From contig JAKAVV010000012.1 in NCBI GenBank assembly GCA_021817145.1, positions 20,894 to 84,893 of the forward strand: DNA of 64,000 nt, written 5' to 3'. The translations under genes and the position numbers were made by a program. Origin of the DNA: a bacterium. GTDB taxonomy: Bacteria; Vulcanimicrobiota; JABDET01. Positions 15,661-24,434 of this stretch are shown here, one piece after another (the first letter of the stretch is position 1; every line of letters starts with the position of its first letter). Below the pieces are notes generated by a model. It did no database searches, had not been told where the DNA came from, and was given only the letters and a program-made list of their open reading frames with translations.

Positions 15661-16511
15661 TTTTCCATGTCTCTGTGCTGCAGAATTAAAGGATACTCTT
15701 TCTTTGAAAGAAAATCGTAAATTTCATTGGCAATCGCAATGGATCGATGTCTTCCACCTGTGCAGCCGATCGCTAATTTTAAATGACGCTTCCCATCTTT
15801 CTCATAGTGAGGGAGAGCAAATTCCAGAAAGGGAAGAATATAATTTAAGAACTGTTGTGTTTCGGGTTGAGATAAAACGAATTTTTTAACGGGTGGATCA
15901 TTTCCTGTTAAATTGTGCAGTTCTTCTCGATAATATGGGTTTGGCAGAAATCGAACATCGAACACCAGATCAGCATCCAGGGGAAGCCCGTATTTATATC
16001 CAAAAGAGAAAATCGAGATTTTCAGAGGTTTTCCATTTTCTGGAAGAGTATAAAGTGAAGTCAGTTCCTCTCTTAATCTTCGGGGTGAATAGGTAGAAGT
16101 GTCTAAGATTTTGTGAGCCATTTCTCTTACCTGCGCAAGCATCTTTTTCTCTTGCTGTATTCCTTCCAGAATTCCGCCAGAGGGGAGGAGCGGGTGTTTT
16201 CTTCTGGTTTCGCTGTATCTTCTTACTAAAATGTCGTCATAAGCTTCTAAAAATAAGATTTCAAAGAGAAAGTTTTCTTTTTTGATCAGTTCAGTTGTTG
16301 AAGAAAGCTGTTCTGAAAAATCTCCGCCTCGGACATCCATGACAACAGCTACCTGTTTTATCTCTTTTTTTGAACAGAAATCAATAAGAGAAGGGAGAAG
16401 CAGGGAAGGCAGATTGTCCACGCAGAAAAAGTTCAAATCTTCAAAGATATGGAGGGCTACTGTTTTCCCTGAGCCTGAAAGTCCTGTGATTAAAACAAAC
16501 TGTTTGCGCAT
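15657..16511 (-). CDS. rapZ: RapZ/YvcJ nucleotide-binding RNase adapter protein
   Basis: A 284-residue P-loop protein with Walker A GLSGSGKT (9-16), VVMDVRGG, EAYDDILVRRYSETRRKHPL, and the C-terminal GCTGGRHRSI signature. RapZ in E. coli directs RNase E to the sRNA GlmZ to tune GlcN6P synthesis; in Firmicutes YvcJ has a linked but less clear role. The full-length C-terminal domain suggests sensing of an amino-sugar or related ligand. First of a rapZ-yvcK pair, 14 bp after the protease gene. Confidence 0.95.
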   Translation of the reverse strand: MRKQFVLITGLSGSGKTVALHIFEDLNFFCVDNLPSLLLPSLIDFCSKKEIKQVAVVMDVRGGDFSEQLSSTTELIKKENFLFEILFLEAYDDILVRRYSETRRKHPLLPSGGILEGIQQEKKMLAQVREMAHKILDTSTYSPRRLREELTSLYTLPENGKPLKISIFSFGYKYGLPLDADLVFDVRFLPNPYYREELHNLTGNDPPVKKFVLSQPETQQFLNYILPFLEFALPHYEKDGKRHLKLAIGCTGGRHRSIAIANEIYDFLSKKEYPLILQHRDMEK

Positions 16512-16525
16512 TATACAGACTTCTT

Positions 16526-17527
16526 TTAAGTAAGAGGTTTTCTTCTTTTAAAGATCCCTTTGTCTCTTAAAATGACTTGAGCTTCAGTTTTCTTTTTTTC
16601 TCTTAAAAGAGCAAGGTTCAACTTCTCTCCTACTTTCGCTTTTTGGATGACTCCTGAAAGTTCTCTCATGCTCTCAATCGGTATTCCATTGATGTTCATA
16701 ATGATGTCCATGGGTCTGAGCCCGCTTTCAGAGGCAGGGCTTTGTTTTTGGACCTCCAGGATGAGAATTCCTTTTGTCCTGCCTGATTCATTTTTTTCTT
16801 TCTCATCCAGAATCAGCGCGTGTCCAGCAATTCCTAAAAACGGCCTGAAAACGTGCCCATCATTGATCAGCTGCTCAATGACTTTTTCCACGTCGGAAAG
16901 AGCAGTGGCAAATCCTAGCCCTTGAGAACCCCTAACCATAAAAGCAGAGATTCCAATAACCTCTTGTTTTGAATTAACCAGAGGTCCTCCTGAATTTCCT
17001 GGATTAATCGCTGCATCGGTTTGAATTAAGTGAGACGACTGTAATCCCGGTCCAAGGTTCAAGCTTGGATGAATCGCGCTGATCACTCCAGCGGTTACAG
17101 CGCAGGCAAGACCTGTGGGATTCCCGACCGCAATGACTAACTCTCCGACTCTTACTTTTGCTTGATAGGCGGGTTTAATCCAAGGAAAATTTTTTCCTTC
17201 TAGTTTTAAAATAACAAGGTCGCTTATAGGATCAATACCAATCAGTCGAACTTTTATTTTTTTCCCTTCAGGAGTTTGAGCTGAGATTTTATCTGTGTTT
17301 TCAATGAAGTGCGCGCTGGTCAATGCATATCCATCTGAATCAATTAAAAGCCCTGAGCCGATTCCTTTTTGGGGCAGTTGAAAAATCGAACTGTTTTTTG
17401 ACAAAATTTTGGAGTTGATTGTGTTTAAATGGATCACTGCTGGACCTATTTTTTCCGATGCTTTCATAACAGCAGAAGAATAAGCGTCCCAGATTTCAAA
17501 CTCATGATTGGACTGTTGACTTTCCAT
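16526..17527 (-). CDS. HtrA/DegP-like serine protease with one PDZ domain, no signal peptide
   Basis: A 333-residue trypsin-like protease. The catalytic triad is visible: His in ALTSAHFIEN, Asp in DPISDLVILKLEG, and Ser in NPGNSGGPLVN. A single PDZ domain follows (about 225-320; GILILEVQKQSPASESGLRPMD given as 249-270). Unlike usual HtrA/DegP it has no N-terminal signal or membrane anchor; the protein begins MESQQSNHEFEIWDAYSSAV. It may act in the cytoplasm or its true start may be elsewhere, though no upstream hydrophobic extension is open. The gene is followed closely by rapZ. Confidence 0.88.
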   Translation of the reverse strand: MESQQSNHEFEIWDAYSSAVMKASEKIGPAVIHLNTINSKILSKNSSIFQLPQKGIGSGLLIDSDGYALTSAHFIENTDKISAQTPEGKKIKVRLIGIDPISDLVILKLEGKNFPWIKPAYQAKVRVGELVIAVGNPTGLACAVTAGVISAIHPSLNLGPGLQSSHLIQTDAAINPGNSGGPLVNSKQEVIGISAFMVRGSQGLGFATALSDVEKVIEQLINDGHVFRPFLGIAGHALILDEKEKNESGRTKGILILEVQKQSPASESGLRPMDIIMNINGIPIESMRELSGVIQKAKVGEKLNLALLREKKKTEAQVILRDKGIFKRRKPLT

Positions 17528-17581
17528 GGAGTTTTAAATAACTATTTTACCTGTTTAAACTCTTCTCTGCAGTATCCGCAT

Positions 17582-19429
17582 TTACCTTTTTAAGCTTTCC
17601 GCTATAATTTTTTCAGCAAGAGTTTTCGAGCATTTGAGAATTCCCGCTATTTCTTCTATATTAGCTGCTTTAATTTGCGCTAGAGAGCCATAAGTTTCCA
17701 GAAGCTTTTTTATCCGTTTTTTTCCGATTCCTGAGATGGCTTCAAAGCTGGATTCTGTCATTTTTTTATCTCGCTTCGTTTTGTGGAAAGTAACAGCAAA
17801 GCGATGGGCTTCATCTCGAACATGCTGCAGCAGTTTTAGGACGGAATCTGTTCTTAACAGTTTAATTGGTTCAGATGCGGCAGGGAGATAGATTTCTTCT
17901 TCTTCTTTAGCCAGGCTTATGATTGGAATATCTTCTTGGAAAAATTGTTTCAGCGCTTTTATTCCTACAGAGAGCTGCCCTTTTCCCCCATCCAGCAAAA
18001 TTAAATCCGGTTTTTGTGAAAAGCTTTCATCCTCCCCTGGATCCTTTAATCTCTGGACTCTTCTGAAGAGCATTTCTTTCATCATGGCAAAATCATCAGG
18101 GGTGGACTTGCATTGAATTGCAAATTTTCTATACAGCTTTTTTTCAGGGGTTCCGCCAATAAAAACAACCATAGACCCAACAGATTCTTTCCCAAAAAGG
18201 GTAGAAATATCGTATCCTTCGATTCGAAAAGGGGGGCGGGGAAGCCTCAGCAGCTTTTGAAGAGATTCTAAAACTTTCAGTTTCCCTTTTAATCTTGTCT
18301 CTTTTAATAAAAAAGTGGTCAGATCGTGCGATGCGTTTTTTAAAAGCAGATCCAGGAGTTTCCTTTTTCCCCCTTTCTTTGGAACTTCCAGATGGACAGG
18401 GTGTTTTGATTTTTGACTTAATAAATCTTTCAGAAGTTTTTGATCTTCCAGCTCATGAGAAAGAAACATAAGGGGGGGAATTTCCTCTGTTTCTTGATAA
18501 TGCTGGCGGATGAACGCAGAAAGGGATTCTTCAGGAAGGGCTTCTGCTGATTCAAAAATAAATTGTTCTTTTTTTATCAAATTTCCGCTTCTTACATGGA
18601 AAATTTCAGCTGAACCGGTCCCGTTCTCTACCATGATTCCTACATAATCTTCATCTGACTCGGATATTCCCGCCACTTTTTGTTTGAAAAGGGCGGTTTT
18701 AATCCCTTCTATTTGGTCTCTGATATAAGCGGCTTTTTCAAACTCTAAATTTTGAGAAGCTTTTTCCATGACAGAGGTCAATTCTCGGATCAGGGGTTCT
18801 TTTTTCCCTTCCAAAAATTGGGTCACGTTCTTTACTTTTTCTTGATACTCGCTTTGGGAAATGGCAGCAGTGCAAGGGGCAGAACACTCTTTTAAATGAT
18901 AATACAGACACACTCTTTCATGTCCAGTGATCTTCATGGAACATGAGCGAATTTGGAAAATTTTTCGGATGGCTTTTAATGTCTGCCTCATGGCAGAACT
19001 GGAAACATAAGGGCCAAAATACCGATTCCCATCCTCTTGTTTCTTTCGAACAATGGTTAAATAGGGGAAAGGGTCGGTTGTGATGAGTTTAATGTAAGGG
19101 AATCGTTTGTCATCTCGAAATCGAACATTAAACGGGGGATGATGTTCTTTAATAAGATTGTATTCCAGTAAAAGAGCTTCCATTTCGGAGTCGCACAAGA
19201 TGTATTCCAGATCTTTTATTTTGCTGATTAATAACCGCAGTCTTGGATTTTGTCTCTCAAAATAGGGCTCATTTTGGAAGTAAGAATGAACTCGATTCCA
19301 CAGAACTCGCGCTTTTCCTATATAAAGAATCTCCCTGTTCGAGTCTCTAAAAAGATAGACTCCTGGCTTTAAAGGAAGGGAGTTCAGCTTTTCTAGGAGT
19401 TCGTTTGGTGGGACAAGATCCTTTTCCAT
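17582..19429 (-). CDS. uvrC: Excinuclease ABC subunit C
   Basis: A 615-residue UvrC, the nuclease making both incisions in nucleotide excision repair. Order: GIY-YIG nuclease (GVYLFRDSNREILYIGKA, about 23-40), a Cys-containing region (about 140-190), a UVR UvrB-contact motif (about 207-245), an RNase H-like C-terminal nuclease (DISTLFGKESVGSMVVF; LILLDGGKGQL) and helix-hairpin-helix repeats at the end (AISGIGKKRIKKLLETYGS). Full length. Its 5' end overlaps the S41 protease gene by 37 bp. Confidence 0.97.
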   Translation of the reverse strand: MEKDLVPPNELLEKLNSLPLKPGVYLFRDSNREILYIGKARVLWNRVHSYFQNEPYFERQNPRLRLLISKIKDLEYILCDSEMEALLLEYNLIKEHHPPFNVRFRDDKRFPYIKLITTDPFPYLTIVRKKQEDGNRYFGPYVSSSAMRQTLKAIRKIFQIRSCSMKITGHERVCLYYHLKECSAPCTAAISQSEYQEKVKNVTQFLEGKKEPLIRELTSVMEKASQNLEFEKAAYIRDQIEGIKTALFKQKVAGISESDEDYVGIMVENGTGSAEIFHVRSGNLIKKEQFIFESAEALPEESLSAFIRQHYQETEEIPPLMFLSHELEDQKLLKDLLSQKSKHPVHLEVPKKGGKRKLLDLLLKNASHDLTTFLLKETRLKGKLKVLESLQKLLRLPRPPFRIEGYDISTLFGKESVGSMVVFIGGTPEKKLYRKFAIQCKSTPDDFAMMKEMLFRRVQRLKDPGEDESFSQKPDLILLDGGKGQLSVGIKALKQFFQEDIPIISLAKEEEEIYLPAASEPIKLLRTDSVLKLLQHVRDEAHRFAVTFHKTKRDKKMTESSFEAISGIGKKRIKKLLETYGSLAQIKAANIEEIAGILKCSKTLAEKIIAESLKR

Positions 19430-20850
19430 GAGACTTTTCCGAGCTCGGATCGGGAAAGAATATGCGGCTTATAACGCTCTTTAATTTCTTTTTCTAGAAG
19501 ATGGATGGCTTTCTGCAGCTGAATATCTTTTTTCCCGCCAAAAGCATATCCTTGCATAGGAAGGATGATATTGGGTGTGATCCCAATTTTATTAACGTCG
19601 TGTCCTGCAGGGGTTTCATAATGAGCAATGGTAATTTTTGCCGCGCCTCGATTAGGAAGTGGAATGACATTCTGAACACTCCCTTTCCCGAAAGTTTTAG
19701 TTCCAATCACAATGGCTCTATGGTAATCTTGGAGGGCTCCCGAAGTAATTTCAGAAGCGCTTGCCGTAAATTCATTCACCAGCACAGCCATTGGGAAATC
19801 AGGTCCTTTTCCACCTTCTGCTCGATAAGTCTGGATTCTTCCATATCGAGCATGAACAGAGACAATTGGATCCCCTTCTGGAAGAAATTGGCTGCACACA
19901 TCAATAGCTGCAGTGATCTCCCCTCCTCCATTATCTCTCAAATCCAGAATATAAGCTTTTGCCCCTTTTTCTTCCAGTTTTTTTAAATCTCTTCTTAATT
20001 CTCTTCCTGTGTTTGAACCAAAATCGAAGAGTCTTACGTATGCGATATTTCCATCCAGAAGTTTGTAAGAAACGCTGGGAACGCGAATTAAAGCTCTTGT
20101 GATTTTTACTTGAAGCTCTTTATTTGAATCTTTGTGCTTAATGGTAAGGATTACCTGAGTTCCAATACGTCCTCGAATTCTTTTTTGGGCTTCCACCAGA
20201 GTGATCCCTTTTGTGGTTTTGCCATTGATGTCCAGAATCTCATCTCCTGCCTTTAGCCCTGCTTTCCATGCGGGAGTCCCTCGAATAGGCTCTATCACGA
20301 TTAAATGCTTTCCTGTTTTTGCGATTCCAATGTAAATGCCGATCCCTCCGAAATCTCCTCCATTCATCATCTCAAAAAGCGATTTAAACTCGCGTGGTGT
20401 CATGTAAACAGTAAAAGGATCCCCTGTGACATTAAACATCCCATTTAATGCTGCTGTCATTAATTTGGCATGGCTTGTTTTTGTTCTAACCTTGTGAAAA
20501 GCGCGCTGAAAATCGCTGTTAAAAAGTTCTAAATCCAGTTGAGAATCAGCGTATAATCGAGGAGTCGGAACAGTGTAGGGAATTCGTTTCTGAGTTAGAT
20601 AAACGTTCATTCCTTTAACGGCGCCTTCAATTAAATCTTGAGGTTTTAAAGGGTATAAATAATTTCTGAGTAAATTGTCGTAACATATTGCGAACGTTCT
20701 AATGGTTGTAGGTTTAGCTTTAAAGCTGAACGCAAACAATTTTCTGTGGTAAATTTGAGCCAATCCCAGAAGTCCAGCCAGCACTAAAAAGCCAAACATG
20801 AATTTTACTGTTCTTTTTTTGTTGTTCAAGAAATTCCACCGCCTTTTCAT
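19393..20850 (-). CDS. S41-family C-terminal processing peptidase with PDZ domain
   Basis: A 485-residue periplasmic protease. An N-terminal anchor (FMFGFLVLAGLLGLAQIY, about 18-35), an N-terminal helical region, a PDZ domain (about 170-250; GGIGIYIGIAKTGKHLIVIE, PAWKAGLKAGDEILDING) and the S41 catalytic domain follow. The nucleophile Ser is in NEFTASASEITSGAL and the general-base Lys in TFGKGSVQ. Such CtpA-like proteases trim or degrade exported proteins. It begins a run with uvrC; the spacing to csaB is 46 bp. Confidence 0.93.
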   Translation of the reverse strand: MKRRWNFLNNKKRTVKFMFGFLVLAGLLGLAQIYHRKLFAFSFKAKPTTIRTFAICYDNLLRNYLYPLKPQDLIEGAVKGMNVYLTQKRIPYTVPTPRLYADSQLDLELFNSDFQRAFHKVRTKTSHAKLMTAALNGMFNVTGDPFTVYMTPREFKSLFEMMNGGDFGGIGIYIGIAKTGKHLIVIEPIRGTPAWKAGLKAGDEILDINGKTTKGITLVEAQKRIRGRIGTQVILTIKHKDSNKELQVKITRALIRVPSVSYKLLDGNIAYVRLFDFGSNTGRELRRDLKKLEEKGAKAYILDLRDNGGGEITAAIDVCSQFLPEGDPIVSVHARYGRIQTYRAEGGKGPDFPMAVLVNEFTASASEITSGALQDYHRAIVIGTKTFGKGSVQNVIPLPNRGAAKITIAHYETPAGHDVNKIGITPNIILPMQGYAFGGKKDIQLQKAIHLLEKEIKERYKPHILSRSELGKVSWKRILSHQTNS

Positions 20851-20896
20851 CGTGAGAAAACCATCTTTTCTCTTCAGTAATTTCTCTTTTGCGAAT

Positions 20897-22018
20897 TTAA
20901 AACCTGCTGGTTCTTGCGGGATTCATCAAGTTAGCCGCTTCAATCAGGTTTTTTTCGCTTTTGTTTCGCAGCAGAGGGAGTTTTTCGCTCAAGCTCTTTT
21001 TTAATGCTGCTCTGTTCTTCCAGAGTTCAGACAATAAGCCGAAGAGACTTTCCCTGTTTAATTCTTCATAAGGAATCCAGGGAAATCCAAGAGATACTGC
21101 CAGCTGCTTTACCTTGGGATCATAAGCAATTCCTCCGAAAGGAACCTGACAGATGGAAGAAAAAATTAAAGAATGATACCTCATTCCTATTAAAATTTCA
21201 AAATTGGAGATAATCTCTAAAAATTCTTTTGGGAGAAGCGGGTCTGTGATGGCGATACTGGGAACTGAGATTTTCTTTTGCAGGGCAAGAGTGATGACAT
21301 TATCCATTTCAGGCTGAAAAGATAACAGGACAGGAGTCAAAGAAACTTTACGGGAAAATTCAGAAATAGCTTTTCCAATAAGAGGAATGAGTGGCTCGAT
21401 TCCATTCCAATTCCTTAAAACGACACCGCAGCAGTTTCCTTTTGGGATCCCGTATTTTTCTGCTGCAAAGTTAGATTCTTTATCTGCCGCGCATTCTAAA
21501 AGGAGAGCCATGTCAGCCGTCACAGCGACCTGTTTTTTTACTCCCAGGTCTAGTAATAGTTTTTTAGACTCTTCATCTCTTACCGTGATTTTATCCACAA
21601 AATAATTAAGCGCCAGTTTTGTGTAAAGTTTCCCCTTTTTTGTTTGAATTGGCCCTATTCCCTGGGCAAAAACCATGGTTTTCTTCCCAAGGCATTTTGC
21701 GATAATAGGGATTCTCAGATAGTAGATTAAACTTCTTAAACTGGTAACATCCTGTAAAAGTCCCCCTCCTCCGCTTAAAACGAGGTCGGATTTTCGTATT
21801 CCATTAAGGATGGTTTTTGTTTCTCTTCTCCCGTATGTCTCTATATTTAACCAGGAAGCTGTCTTCTCGGGAGTATGGGTTAAAACCACAGGGATCAGCC
21901 CCGATTTTTTAAACCCTTCCACAGCTGCTTGCAAAATCGCTTCATCTCCAGTATTGCCAAATCCGTAATATCCCGACAGTAAAACTCTTTTAGAAGAAGA
22001 ACTCGTTTTGTAGAACAA
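20897..22018 (-). CDS. csaB: Polysaccharide pyruvyl transferase (CsaB family)
   Basis: A 373-residue enzyme of the polysaccharide pyruvyl transferase family. Landmarks: GYYGFGNTGDEAILQAAVEGF near the N-terminus (16-36), SGGGGLLQD (about 77-85), GQGIGPIQT-like FAQGIGPIQTKKGK, and MRYHSLIFSSICQVPFGGIAYDPK (277-300). CsaB pyruvylates cell-wall polysaccharide so SLH-domain S-layer proteins can bind. Probable start is TTG 22018, 8 nt from the ugd stop, with no strong SD; translational coupling is likely. Confidence 0.9.
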   Translation of the reverse strand: MFYKTSSSSKRVLLSGYYGFGNTGDEAILQAAVEGFKKSGLIPVVLTHTPEKTASWLNIETYGRRETKTILNGIRKSDLVLSGGGGLLQDVTSLRSLIYYLRIPIIAKCLGKKTMVFAQGIGPIQTKKGKLYTKLALNYFVDKITVRDEESKKLLLDLGVKKQVAVTADMALLLECAADKESNFAAEKYGIPKGNCCGVVLRNWNGIEPLIPLIGKAISEFSRKVSLTPVLLSFQPEMDNVITLALQKKISVPSIAITDPLLPKEFLEIISNFEILIGMRYHSLIFSSICQVPFGGIAYDPKVKQLAVSLGFPWIPYEELNRESLFGLLSELWKNRAALKKSLSEKLPLLRNKSEKNLIEAANLMNPARTSRF

Positions 22019-22025
22019 AAGATTT

Positions 22026-23363
22026 TTATGAGGATAAGGTTTTTTGAGAAGAGGTTTCCGCTAAACTGGGAGAAGGGCGCCCAATCCCGTAGTACTGATA
22101 GCCCAGCCTGGACATTCGGGATGGATCGAAAAGATTTCTTCCATCTATCAAAACAGGCTGTCTCATGCTCTTTTTGATTTTAAGCAGGTTTAAGTGTTTG
22201 AATGCCTGCCATTCAGTAAGCAGTAAGAGGGCATCGCAGCCTGAAGAGCAGTCATAAGGATCTCGGGCATAATAAAGAGTAGGAAAAAGTTTTTTCATGT
22301 TTTCCATAGCAGCCGGATCATACACTTTTATTTCTGCTTTTTCCTGTAGAAGAATCTGAATGACTTCTAGTGAAGGGGCTTCCCGCAAATCGTCGGTATT
22401 GGGTTTAAAAGAAGCTCCTAAGATCCCAATTGTTTTTCGAGTTAAGTCCCCAAAAATTTCTTTCAATTTTTGGACCGGCGCTTTTCGCTGATTCAGATTG
22501 ATTTCAGCCACTGATTTTAAGAGCTTGAAATCATATCCGTACTCTTCGGCAAGATGAACAAATGCCGCTAGATCTTTAGGGAAGCAGGCTCCCCCATAAC
22601 CGATCCCGGCATTTAAGAAAGCGGTTCCTATTCGCGAGTCAAGTCCAATCCCTTTTGCCACTTTTAAAATGTCTGCCCCTGTTTTTTCACAGATTTGAGC
22701 GACTGCGTTAATGTACGAAATTTTCATGGCTAAAAAAGCGTTGGAAGCATGTTTGATCAATTCCGCGCTTTCAATGTCAGTGACTAAAATGGGAGAATTT
22801 AAGGGCTCATAAAGGGAAACAAGATGAGAAGCTGCCTGCTGGCTGGATACTCCTAACACAATTCTGTCAGGATGCATAAAATCATGGATTGCTGTCCCTT
22901 CGCTTAAAAATTCCGGATTGACCGCGATCTCAAAAGGAATCCGTTTTTTGTTTTTGGATTGAATGATTTCACCCAACCATCGAGCTGTTCGCGCTGGAAC
23001 CGTGCTTTTTTCGACGATCAGTTTTTCATCATTTAAATCCTCTCCAATTCTTTTTCCAACAGTTTCAACAGCGGAAAGATCCGCTTCCCCATCAGGCTTG
23101 CTGGGGGTTCCCACACAGACAAATAAAATTTCCGATTTTTGGACGGTATCTTTCATGCTGCTTGTAAAAACAAGGCGACCTTCCTCAACATTGGCATGAA
23201 TAAGTTCATCCAGCCCGGGTTCGTAAATAGGAACCTGTCCCGCTTTTAAAATGGCAATCTTCTCGTCATTGTCATCCATGCACAGGACGTCATGACCTAA
23301 CTCCGCGAAACATGCCCCTGTTACAAGCCCAACATACCCTGATCCAATGATTCCAATTTTCAT
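22026..23363 (-). CDS. ugd: UDP-glucose 6-dehydrogenase
   Basis: A 445-residue NAD-dependent enzyme oxidising UDP-glucose to UDP-glucuronate. N-terminal Rossmann fold MKIGIIGSGYVGLVTGACFA, the VEKSTVPA segment, catalytic Cys in GIGYGGACFPKDLAAF, and C-terminal dinucleotide-fold GILGASFKPNTDDLREAPSL. The start ATG at 23363 is unambiguous. Upstream of csaB, it supplies nucleotide sugar for surface polysaccharide. The last 15 or so residues are Ser/Thr-rich and non-conserved. Confidence 0.96.
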   Translation of the reverse strand: MKIGIIGSGYVGLVTGACFAELGHDVLCMDDNDEKIAILKAGQVPIYEPGLDELIHANVEEGRLVFTSSMKDTVQKSEILFVCVGTPSKPDGEADLSAVETVGKRIGEDLNDEKLIVEKSTVPARTARWLGEIIQSKNKKRIPFEIAVNPEFLSEGTAIHDFMHPDRIVLGVSSQQAASHLVSLYEPLNSPILVTDIESAELIKHASNAFLAMKISYINAVAQICEKTGADILKVAKGIGLDSRIGTAFLNAGIGYGGACFPKDLAAFVHLAEEYGYDFKLLKSVAEINLNQRKAPVQKLKEIFGDLTRKTIGILGASFKPNTDDLREAPSLEVIQILLQEKAEIKVYDPAAMENMKKLFPTLYYARDPYDCSSGCDALLLLTEWQAFKHLNLLKIKKSMRQPVLIDGRNLFDPSRMSRLGYQYYGIGRPSPSLAETSSQKTLSS

Positions 23364-23516
23364 GTTTCATGAATTTCTCTACTAGAACCCGAACCCCTGC
23401 TAGCCCCTGCTTCCCACAGTGACGGACTGTTCTAAAAGTTAACTTTTCGTTCACAATTTCCAACTGGATCTATTCAGGCGCTGCGATTACAATTGAGATT
23501 AAAGGAGGAAATCATA

Positions 23517-24419
23517 ATGAATCCTAAAGTTAGCTGTTCACCCATTCAGCTTTATCCCTTAAATCAGCCTGCTGCTGACAAAAAGGCGCGGCATCAAGGG
23601 CTTCATCAGGTTAAAAAAGCAGCAGATAAAGAGGGGAATATTTATGTGGTGAAATCTTATGATTTTTCTTACAGTCGTTTTCGTCCTCTTACAGCAAAAG
23701 AAAGAAAAGAGAATATCGCGCGAGAAATTGTGGCTTCTCATATTCTTGCAGATGAGTTTAAACTCCCTGCTGTAACTTATGAACAAGGACGCATTGCTGG
23801 TAAAAGCGGGGAGTCCAGAGAAATGGTTATCAGCAAATTTGTTCCTGGACTTTCAACCTTGTGGGAGACTCCTGTTGAAAAGATTAAGAATCCAGATGAA
23901 GCTGTGGCTCAGTGCATTGTCAGAGGATGGATGGGGGATAAAGATATTATCGTAAACAACAGCAATATCTGGATTACGAAGGAGGGGAAAGCTCTAGCTG
24001 GAGATTTTGGGAATGCTTTTGCAAAAAAAATCGCGGTAAATTTTGGGAAGAAAAAGGGAACTTTCGAGATTCCTAAAGCCAATCTGGAAGTGATGAGAGC
24101 TTTTGCCACTTTTTCTAATATCCTGCCTGTAACCGAAAAGATTAAAAATTTATCGGATGAAGAGATCCAGAAAATGGTCCACAAGGCTGGCAGTCAGCAT
24201 GTTCATGGATGGAATCTGGAGCTTGAGAATAAACTAACAGATATCCTTATTTATAACAGAAATCAACTGAAAAAAAGGGACCCTTTTGTGGATTTTATAA
24301 AAGGGAATCATCTGTTTCTGCATCCTCTTTCTATTAAGATTCTTTCCGGATTAGAGCTTGGAATGCAGCCTATTGGTAAAGCTCTAGAAAAGGTTATTTC
24401 AAGAATGATGCGGAAGTAG
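23517..24419 (+). CDS. Predicted atypical kinase-like protein (PI3/4K- or HipA-like core)
   Basis: A 300-residue protein of uncertain family. The segment GWMGDKDIIVNNSNIWI, then GKALAGDFGNAF about 10 residues later (about 141-172), resembles the catalytic loop and metal-binding DFG of PI3/4-kinase-like and HipA-like kinases (GD-x-D-x-x-x-N ... DFG). A candidate N-lobe lysine is in EGNIYVVKSYDFSY, and ISKFVPG could be the hinge. There is no signal peptide. The ATG at 23517 follows a perfect AGGAGG SD; a longer GTG/ATG start is less likely. Next gene rarA starts 16 bp later. Substrate unknown. Confidence 0.65.
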   Translation: MNPKVSCSPIQLYPLNQPAADKKARHQGLHQVKKAADKEGNIYVVKSYDFSYSRFRPLTAKERKENIAREIVASHILADEFKLPAVTYEQGRIAGKSGESREMVISKFVPGLSTLWETPVEKIKNPDEAVAQCIVRGWMGDKDIIVNNSNIWITKEGKALAGDFGNAFAKKIAVNFGKKKGTFEIPKANLEVMRAFATFSNILPVTEKIKNLSDEEIQKMVHKAGSQHVHGWNLELENKLTDILIYNRNQLKKRDPFVDFIKGNHLFLHPLSIKILSGLELGMQPIGKALEKVISRMMRK

Positions 24420-24434
24420 TAAAAATTAGAAAGC

